Source: a virus
Virus record (IMG/VR): IMGVR_UViG_3300006738_000095
Coordinates: 1 to 23,009 of that record
Length of the DNA stretch: 23,009 bases
Direction: 5' to 3' (one strand)
This document shows, one piece after another, positions 20,079-23,009 of the stretch. The position numbers and the translations under genes were made by a program. The notes beneath the pieces were generated by a model, which worked only from the letters and a program-made list of their open reading frames with translations, was not told the origin of the DNA and did not search any database. Every line of letters begins with the position of its first letter. The first letter of the stretch is position 1.

Positions 20079-20081
20079 CTC

Positions 20082-20264
20082 TCACCCCTTCCTTTCTTGA
20101 CCGCTTGTGGTCAGCGCCAAAACCTTCCTTTGACCACTGATGGTCAGAGGCTGGACGGACTTCCGACCCTTGTTGATACTCCGGCTCATCTGCCGGTAGA
20201 GACGGAGCTTCCGCCTCTTCTCCAGCCATCTTGAAATGTATTTCAAGTAACTCATCATTCTCAT
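20082..20264 (-). CDS. 60-residue basic peptide reading through repeats (doubtful)
   Basis: ATG 20264 overlaps the previous stop (ATGA), which favours translation. The product is strongly basic (SRWLEKRRKLRLYRQMSRSINKGRK) but its start is encoded by a CTTGAAAT palindrome (YLKYIS) and its end by two TGACC-type palindromes (LTISGQ, LTTSGQ). Real gene overlapping control elements, or chance frame behind a coupled start: the sequence does not decide. Confidence 0.4.
   Translation of the reverse strand: MRMMSYLKYISRWLEKRRKLRLYRQMSRSINKGRKSVQPLTISGQRKVLALTTSGQERKG
20098..20113. repeat. TGACC-type palindrome, copy 2
   Basis: TGACC-GCTTGT-GGTCA lies upstream of AAAGGAAGGGG of the zinc-ribbon gene that starts at 20078 (leftward). 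It is identical to copy 4 at 20286-20301. Confidence 0.65.
20131..20146. repeat. TGACC-type palindrome, copy 3, next to an orphan ribosome binding site
   Basis: TGACCA-CTGA-TGGTCA is perfectly symmetric and is followed in the leftward sense by AAGGAAGG but then by no start codon of a gene; copy 2 comes 17 bases later. It looks like the remnant of a leader whose gene has been lost. Confidence 0.6.
20230..20247. repeat. CTTGAAAT palindrome, copy 1
   Basis: CTTGAAAT-GT-ATTTCAAG, perfect eight-base arms, lies 17 bases inside the 20264 frame and encodes YLKYIS there. It is one of seven copies between 20,230 and 22,623. Confidence 0.75.
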
Positions 20265-20479
20265 CCGGCCTTTCCTTCCGCCTTTTGACCGCTTGTGGTC
20301 AGTTCAAGTTGGTTTATGGGGAACGGAACCCCAGTGAACACGTTCCAGTACGACCCGCAGTCCTCTCCCGTCACAGTTGGGACGAGGTAGGTCTGACGCC
20401 TTTCTGGCTTCATTAGGTATCGGGCACAGGTCCCCTTCAGGGGGCACTCCGCCCCGTCGCATGCCGCGTAGTCGGCCAT
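20261..20479 (-). CDS. Cys-containing conserved-type hypothetical, 72 residues
   Basis: The start is ATG 20479, with AAGGAAGGAGAGG upstream; longer frames run through the palindrome-bearing leader. The product has CDGAECPLKGTCARYL (C7, C12, C18) and a fourth Cys at 41, a probable metal site of the kind found in small phage proteins. The last residues (LTTSGQKAEGKAG) are encoded by a TGACC-type palindrome and the region before the next start, so the end of the gene doubles as a leader. Confidence 0.65.
   Translation of the reverse strand: MADYAACDGAECPLKGTCARYLMKPERRQTYLVPTVTGEDCGSYWNVFTGVPFPINQLELTTSGQKAEGKAG
20286..20301. repeat. TGACC-type palindrome, copy 4
   Basis: TGACC-GCTTGT-GGTCA, identical to copy 2, lies in the coding end of the 20479 gene and upstream of GGAAGG before the ATG at 20264 (leftward). 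Confidence 0.65.
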
Positions 20480-20518
20480 GTCGACCTCTCCTTCCTTGAA
20501 AATGGGCTTTCCATAGCA

Positions 20519-20538
20519 ACTTGAAATACGTTTCAAGT
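20519..20538. repeat. CTTGAAAT palindrome, copy 2
   Basis: ACTTGAAA-TACG-TTTCAAGT has perfect eight-base arms with one inner change compared with the consensus. It lies about 40 bases upstream of the ATG at 20479 (leftward) and is followed by AAGCCCATTTTCAAGGAAGG, a block shared with the next leader upstream. Confidence 0.75.
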
Positions 20539-20562
20539 GACCAGCCCGGGTGAACACAGTTG

Positions 20563-20588
20563 GCCCCACGAACCTCCGCCCGTGGGGC
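20563..20588. repeat. Eight-pair GC-rich hairpin after the 20783 gene
   Basis: GCCCCACG (20563-20570) and CGTGGGGC (20581-20588) form a perfect stem with a ten-base loop, ten bases past the stop of the 20598-20783 gene in the leftward direction. No U-run follows, so it may be a 3'-protecting hairpin or an inefficient terminator. Confidence 0.55.
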
Positions 20589-20597
20589 GCACTCTAC

Positions 20598-20783
20598 TCA
20601 CCTCTTATTGGGAGGCCGGTAGCGGATGGCGACGACCTGGTCGCCCTTCCGAATTTCCGTCCGGGTAGGCGGGTGATGCCTTCTCCTTGGCTTCTCCGCC
20701 GACGCTTTGAACCCTGCCTGTCTAAGCTCGTCCGCTAGGGTCGGGCTAGAAGGCATTGTTCGTACAAAATGAACACTTCCCAT
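20598..20783 (-). CDS. Small basic protein, 61 residues
   Basis: ATG 20783 follows AAAGGAAGGATGCA. The product has a helix (TLADELRQAGFKASAEK), a basic Pro/His-rich linker and a C-terminal strand pair (EIRKGDQVVAIRYRPP) like a small SH3/OB-type unit. Unknown function. Two CTTGAAAT palindromes lie in its leader. Confidence 0.6.
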   Translation of the reverse strand: MGSVHFVRTMPSSPTLADELRQAGFKASAEKPRRRHHPPTRTEIRKGDQVVAIRYRPPNKR

Positions 20784-20816
20784 TGCATCCTTCCTTTCTT
20801 GAAATGGGCTTTTCGA

Positions 20817-20840
20817 CTACTTGAAATACATTTCAAGTAG
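20817..20840. repeat. CTTGAAAT palindrome, copy 3
   Basis: The arms CTACTTGAAAT and ATTTCAAGTAG are perfect over 11 bases with AC between them. It lies 34 bases before the 20783 start codon in the leftward direction. In the leftward RNA the half CTTGAAATG could alternatively pair with CATTTCAAG just before the ribosome binding site. Confidence 0.8.
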
Positions 20841-20853
20841 CTCTTGTTCGACA

Positions 20854-20873
20854 ACTTGAAATACATTTCAAGT
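20854..20873. repeat. CTTGAAAT palindrome, copy 4
   Basis: ACTTGAAAT-AC-ATTTCAAGT, perfect nine-base arms, centred 35 bases from copy 3; the two form a tandem pair in the leader of the 20783 gene. Confidence 0.8.
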
Positions 20874-21026
20874 AACTCCCAGAAGGCGCAGCTCTCCCTG
20901 CCCCTCCATGGTGGAGCTCAATCCGCGTTCGGGGACCGCCCCCTTGAGTCCTTACTTTCCTGGACGTTGGCGGGGGTAGTCCCCTCCGGAGACCGCCCCT
21001 TGCAAGCTTGTCCGATGCCCTCCTTT
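20874..21026. other. Gene-free stretch with short GC repeats
   Basis: No convincing gene is seen here. Two similar blocks, GGGGACCGCCCCCTTG (about 20930) and GGAGACCGCCCCTTG (about 20991), flank a segment with GGCGGGGGTAGTCCCC. At the 3' end (21011-21026) lies TCCGATGCCCTCCTTT, identical to 21332-21347. It may be a long structured leader for the 20783 gene or the remains of a lost gene; a 13-codon frame in the leftward sense ends at the TGA inside palindrome copy 4. Confidence 0.4.
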
Positions 21027-21056
21027 GAGCCCGTGGGGGCTCGGGCCTTTCAGCCC
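21027..21056 (-). repeat. Duplicated 3' module, copy 1 (two stacked hairpins)
   Basis: In the leftward RNA a GAAA-loop hairpin (GGGCT-GAAA-GGCCC, 21056-21043) is directly followed by GAGCCC-CCAC-GGGCTC (21042-21027). The stop codon of the 21256 gene lies in the first hairpin. The second copy at 21348-21377 has the same architecture with compensatory base changes. Confidence 0.65.
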
Positions 21057-21256
21057 CTCAAATTCTCTTCCTCCTCGATAGCCCACTCTAGGTAGAACAT
21101 TGCGGTCTTGTGATTCCCGCGCTTTTCTTCCCAGATAGCCTCTCGGAGGTTTCTCTCGATGTTCCTTCTAGATGGCGGCGGCGGGACAACCCTAGAGTTT
21201 CGTCTAGCCAAAATGCTGTCGCCTCCATAGGACAGGCCATCAATCGTTCGCCTCAT
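21050..21256 (-). CDS. Small protein with acidic helix, 68 residues
   Basis: ATG 21256 has a strong AAAGGAGGT five bases upstream, but this site can pair with CCTCCTTTG in the leader. The product has a basic Pro-rich part (RRNSRVVPPPPSRRN) then a helical region (REAIWEEKRGNHKTAMFYLEWAIEEEENLRG, in pieces). No family was recognised. Its stop lies inside the following hairpin module. Confidence 0.65.
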   Translation of the reverse strand: MRRTIDGLSYGGDSILARRNSRVVPPPPSRRNIERNLREAIWEEKRGNHKTAMFYLEWAIEEEENLRG

Positions 21257-21261
21257 GGCGA

Positions 21262-21308
21262 CCTCCTTTGTTGTGTGGATTAGTTCACGGGTTCAAAGGA
21301 GGGCATCG
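21262..21308 (-). promoter_or_regulatory. Ribosome-binding-site/anti-site pair in the 21256 gene leader
   Basis: In the leftward RNA CCTCCTTTG, part of the arm at 21308-21294, is exactly complementary to CAAAGGAGG (21270-21262), the ribosome binding site. The same arm is also complementary over 15 bases to CAAAGGAGGGCATCG further upstream (21348-21334). The two pairings exclude each other: the long one frees the site, the short one hides it. Confidence 0.55.
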
Positions 21309-21312
21309 AACT

Positions 21313-21332
21313 ACTTGAAATGTATTTCAGGT
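21313..21332. repeat. CTTGAAAT palindrome, copy 5
   Basis: ACTTGAAAT-GT-ATTTCAGGT has one mismatch between arms. It sits at the centre of a larger inverted repeat (arms 21294-21308 and 21334-21348, perfect over 15 bases, extended imperfectly outward to about 20). Confidence 0.75.
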
Positions 21333-21347
21333 CCGATGCCCTCCTTT

Positions 21348-21377
21348 GGACCCACGGGGGTCCGGGCTTTTCAGCCC
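21348..21377 (-). repeat. Duplicated 3' module, copy 2 (two stacked hairpins)
   Basis: In the leftward RNA GGGCT-GAAA-AGCCC (21377-21364) is followed directly by GGACCC-CCGT-GGGTCC (21363-21348). Compared with copy 1, two base pairs of the second stem are exchanged on both sides and a G-U pair of the first is A-U here, so pairing is kept. It begins at the stop of the 21598 gene. Confidence 0.65.
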
Positions 21378-21598
21378 TACTCAATCCAACACCTTGAGGC
21401 CGCCTCCCTCGCCTCTGCAAATTGGAGCGGAGAGAGGAGTTCGCTCAGGGGGAAGTCCGGCTGTTCGTCACGGTAATGCTCAAGTTCAAGGCGAATCACT
21501 CCCCTGTAGGAATCGTCTCCCATGTCGTCGTATGGAGACTGGAGGTGGGCGATAATTGCCAAGTCTTTCGAGGTAACTCCGTTACAACCTAGTGCCAT
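21377..21598 (-). CDS. Small protein of unknown function, 73 residues
   Basis: ATG 21598 follows AAAGGAAGGACAGC. The product has a helix-turn pattern at the start (GVTSKDLAIIAHLQSPYDD), acidic residues in the middle (DDSYRGVIRLELEHYRDEQPDFPLSELL, in pieces) and ends REAASRCWIE. No family was recognised. Its ribosome binding site can pair with an upstream CCTTCCTTT, and its 3' end carries the duplicated hairpin module. Confidence 0.65.
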   Translation of the reverse strand: MALGCNGVTSKDLAIIAHLQSPYDDMGDDSYRGVIRLELEHYRDEQPDFPLSELLSPLQFAEAREAASRCWIE

Positions 21599-21603
21599 GC
21601 TGT

Positions 21604-21657
21604 CCTTCCTTTCTGCCCACTGGGGGCTCAGAATCCGTCCGTGGATTCAAAGGAAGG
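21604..21657 (-). promoter_or_regulatory. Ribosome-binding-site/anti-site pair in the 21598 gene leader
   Basis: CCTTCCTTT (21657-21649, leftward) is an exact complement of AAAGGAAGG (21612-21604), the ribosome binding site. Between them lie two more hairpins, GAATCC-ACGGAC-GGATTC and GCCC-CCAGT-GGGC. Compared with the 21256 leader both partners have changed (CCTCC/GGAGG versus CCTTCC/GGAAGG), keeping the match. Confidence 0.55.
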
Positions 21658-21666
21658 CATCGAACT

Positions 21667-21686
21667 ACTTGAAATGTATTTCAGGT
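21667..21686. repeat. CTTGAAAT palindrome, copy 6
   Basis: ACTTGAAAT-GT-ATTTCAGGT is identical to copy 5 and shares with it a longer 41-base block (21646-21686 versus 21292-21332) that differs at a single position. Confidence 0.75.
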
Positions 21687-21702
21687 TTCCCGTTCCATCC
21701 GG

Positions 21703-21759
21703 AGCCCGAAGGCTGGGGGTGGACCCCCGTCTACCGGGGGAGACTAGCTCCCCCGGTAG
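21703..21759 (-). terminator. Three-hairpin cluster after the 22579 gene
   Basis: Leftward from the stop of the 22579 gene: a 12-pair stem (CTACCGGGGGAG 21731-21742 with CTCCCCCGGTAG 21748-21759, five-base loop), then GGGGG/CCCCC (21715-21728) and AGCC-UUCG-GGCU (21703-21714), a classic C(UUCG)G tetraloop. No U-run follows, so it may protect or attenuate rather than end transcription outright. Confidence 0.55.
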
Positions 21760-21772
21760 CCCGGTTTCAGTG

Positions 21773-22579
21773 TTAGCCGTCCGTTCCGGTAGCCTTGACT
21801 TCCGGAGTTACGACGGATTCGAGTGACACGCTGTTCAGGAGGGAGGCAATAACCTTCCCCTTGTCCTTTGGGTCTTTCTTGTCCAGACCGCGCGCCTCGA
21901 TAATGGCGTAGATGGCCTCGACGTCCGCCTCTTGCATCTTGCAAGAGAAGGAAACGAACCCAGCCTTGCGGTCTTTCTTCGATTGCGCTTCCCGTTCCGC
22001 GTCTGCCGCTTGCTTGTCTTTCTGGTCTTGTAGTACTTGCTTGACGGTGACTCCCTCGCCCAAATAGACGTGGTAGCCAGCCTTGATTCCAGCAATTATT
22101 TCAACAGCCTTGACGACTCGCGGATCCGACTTGTTGGTAGGAATCGCTCGCATGCGGTCCGTCTTTGTACAGGTAAGACGGAGTGGAATGTCCGCAGCAG
22201 CAAGGTCAGACCGGAGTGTAGAGTCTTTCTTCCCCGGTCCCCGGGGGAGAAAGCGCCCCATTCCGCTCCGCTGGGCACCGTACTTGTAGTCTCCCTCTTC
22301 CCGCGAGGCGGCAAGGTAAAGACTGCACTGGACCAGCTGGCCGACAATCTCCATTGGCGTGGCCAAGTGAATAAAGACCCGGTCCATTGAGACGGCATCC
22401 TGAAATCCCGCGCTGTTGACCCATCGGTCACCGGAGAAATCGGCGGACGGATGGAGATAACAAGGGACGTCCGATTTGCTGCTAGTTTCGGTTTTTAGAC
22501 CGACACCAAATTGCAACCCAAGGGCTGCGATTGCAGATTCCAGTCCCGCGATAACTTCTGAGCGTTTACTGATAGGCAT
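21773..22579 (-). CDS. 268-residue protein of unknown function
   Basis: ATG 22579 follows AAAGGGA. The N-terminal half has strands and an aromatic-rich region (CYLHPSADFSGDRWVN, DRVFIHLATPMEIVGQL) and the segment GAQRSGMGRFLPRGPGKKDSTLRSDLAAADIPLRLTC, in pieces, Arg/Lys rich; the C-terminal half contains a charged coiled-coil (QVLQDQKDKQAADAEREAQ) and a helical end. It could be a phage structural or DNA-transaction protein; I recognise no family. It is the largest gene of the accessory block, preceded by an elaborate structured leader. Confidence 0.65.
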   Translation of the reverse strand: MPISKRSEVIAGLESAIAALGLQFGVGLKTETSSKSDVPCYLHPSADFSGDRWVNSAGFQDAVSMDRVFIHLATPMEIVGQLVQCSLYLAASREEGDYKYGAQRSGMGRFLPRGPGKKDSTLRSDLAAADIPLRLTCTKTDRMRAIPTNKSDPRVVKAVEIIAGIKAGYHVYLGEGVTVKQVLQDQKDKQAADAEREAQSKKDRKAGFVSFSCKMQEADVEAIYAIIEARGLDKKDPKDKGKVIASLLNSVSLESVVTPEVKATGTDG

Positions 22580-22599
22580 ATAAATTCCCTTTCAACCGT

Positions 22600-22623
22600 T
22601 CACTTGAAATCAATTTCAAGTGA
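22600..22623. repeat. CTTGAAAT palindrome, copy 7
   Basis: TCACTTGAAAT-CA-ATTTCAAGTGA has perfect 11-base arms and ends 21 bases before the start codon of the 22579 gene (leftward). The central dinucleotide differs from the other copies. Confidence 0.8.
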
Positions 22624-22708
22624 CTACAGGAGCAAAGCCCCAGTAGCCTAGTACCTACCGGCCCCAAGGGACCGATAGGCACGTAGCTACCAGCCGTCGG
22701 AACGGCTG
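22624..22708 (-). ncRNA. Structured leader RNA upstream of the 22579 gene
   Basis: Reading leftward: CAGCCGT-TCCG-ACGGCTG (22708-22691, seven pairs, tetraloop); GTGCCTATCGGTCCC (22682-22668) against GGGGCCGGTAGGTAC (22665-22651), up to 14 usable pairs of which three are G-U; and CTAC-GGGGC/GCTCC-GTAG (22646-22624) with a three-base loop. The G-U pairs would be A-C mismatches in a rightward RNA, so the structure is specific to the leftward transcript. Riboswitch, protein-binding leader or small RNA are all possible. Confidence 0.5.
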
Positions 22709-22750
22709 TTAGCAGTCGAAAGGGAAACCTAAAATTCCTTGGCGCTTCGT

Positions 22751-22993
22751 CTAGGAAGGTACTCCGGAGCGGGTTTCGTGGCTGTTAGGCTCGCCCGTGG
22801 CTCCCTGTTTTGCTTCCCAGTACTGAAAGTCGGCGGACACCCTGAAAAATGCTAGGAACGGCTGCACTTGCGCCGAACCGCTTCCCGTTTGTACATGGCG
22901 AACCTGAGCCCGATACCGGACCGTACCCTTGAGAATTTCTAGCCTAGTCACGTTGGGCGACCCAACGTGAACGAGTAGACCGACTGCAAGCAT
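22751..22993 (-). CDS. 80-residue protein of unknown function
   Basis: The frame runs from ATG 22993 to a TAG at 22751-22753. The start has only GCGGGATGA before it. The product has a hydrophobic beginning (MLAVGLLVHVGS), strands (EILKGTVRYRAQVRHVQTG) and a polar end. It could be a real small gene or the window-edge part of a longer one if translation starts upstream outside the window. No family was recognised. Confidence 0.45.
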   Translation of the reverse strand: MLAVGLLVHVGSPNVTRLEILKGTVRYRAQVRHVQTGSGSAQVQPFLAFFRVSADFQYWEAKQGATGEPNSHETRSGVPS

Positions 22994-23009
22994 TCATCCC
23001 GCTTGCGAG

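Noticed and set aside
20800-20873. TTGAAA inside the palindromes acting as a -35 promoter box
   Set aside because: No acceptable -10 sequence was found at 16-18 bases downstream in either direction for the copies examined.
20844-21095. Rightward 83-codon frame across the palindrome pair
   Set aside because: It begins inside a repeat, runs against the direction of all neighbours, has no ribosome binding site and overlaps the real leftward gene and its hairpin module.
20230-22623. CRISPR array suggested by repeated palindromic sequence
   Set aside because: The repeats are irregularly spaced (35 to over 900 bases), separated by genes, and there are no uniform spacers and no cas operon; the Cas4-like nuclease fits a phage recombination module.

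Overview
The window reads as part of an uncultured tailed double-stranded DNA phage (or prophage) genome: tightly packed, mostly overlapping genes, strong AAGGAGG-type ribosome binding sites, sigma70-like promoters and a complete phage replication/recombination core. A protein with a lipobox and a C-terminal membrane segment next to two small membrane proteins looks like a lysis cassette and argues for a Gram-negative (diderm) host. No integrase, terminase, capsid or tail gene is visible, so temperate versus lytic lifestyle and the host genus cannot be settled here. Product names rest on motifs and remembered family patterns; no database search was possible.

Layout. (1) 1-2135, rightward: end of a late operon with two small membrane proteins, a spanin-like lipoprotein, a 43-residue very basic peptide and two tandem paralogous, probably virion, proteins. 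(2) 2132-5774, leftward early operon: Cas4/RecB-like nuclease, Sak4-like ATPase, single-strand binding protein with a DDEEIPF tip, RuvC-like resolvase, then small zinc-binding or unknown proteins. (3) 5775-5873: a divergent control region with two face-to-back promoters and an 18-bp perfect palindrome. (4) 5874-8507, rightward: Cro-like regulator, replication initiator (with a repeat-rich candidate origin inside the gene) and DnaB helicase. (5) 8625-14832, leftward: zinc/HTH proteins, a C5 cytosine methyltransferase, a Mom-like DNA-modification acetyltransferase, many small genes and a GP88-family protein, all reading from a consensus promoter at about 14,860-14,887. (6) 14,916-22,993, leftward: more than 20 small accessory genes, several of them phage/plasmid families I recognise only as conserved hypotheticals.

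Regulation is the most striking part. The palindrome in the control region (core TGAC-N4-GTCA) recurs, degenerate, over the -35 box of the leftward promoter near 14,880, suggesting one repressor for both. In the small-gene region many genes share a leader made of a short hairpin of differing sequence placed directly before a GGAAGG(AG) ribosome binding site. From about 20,000 to 22,700 this becomes elaborate: seven copies of a 20-bp palindrome (ACTTGAAATNNATTTCAAGT), two duplicated 3' modules with compensatory base changes, two leaders in which an upstream CCTCCTTTG or CCTTCCTTT can pair with the ribosome binding site of the gene behind it, and a three-hairpin leader whose long stem is complete only in the leftward transcript because it uses three G-U pairs. 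Together these look like an RNA- and/or operator-based control network over the accessory genes that I do not recognise.
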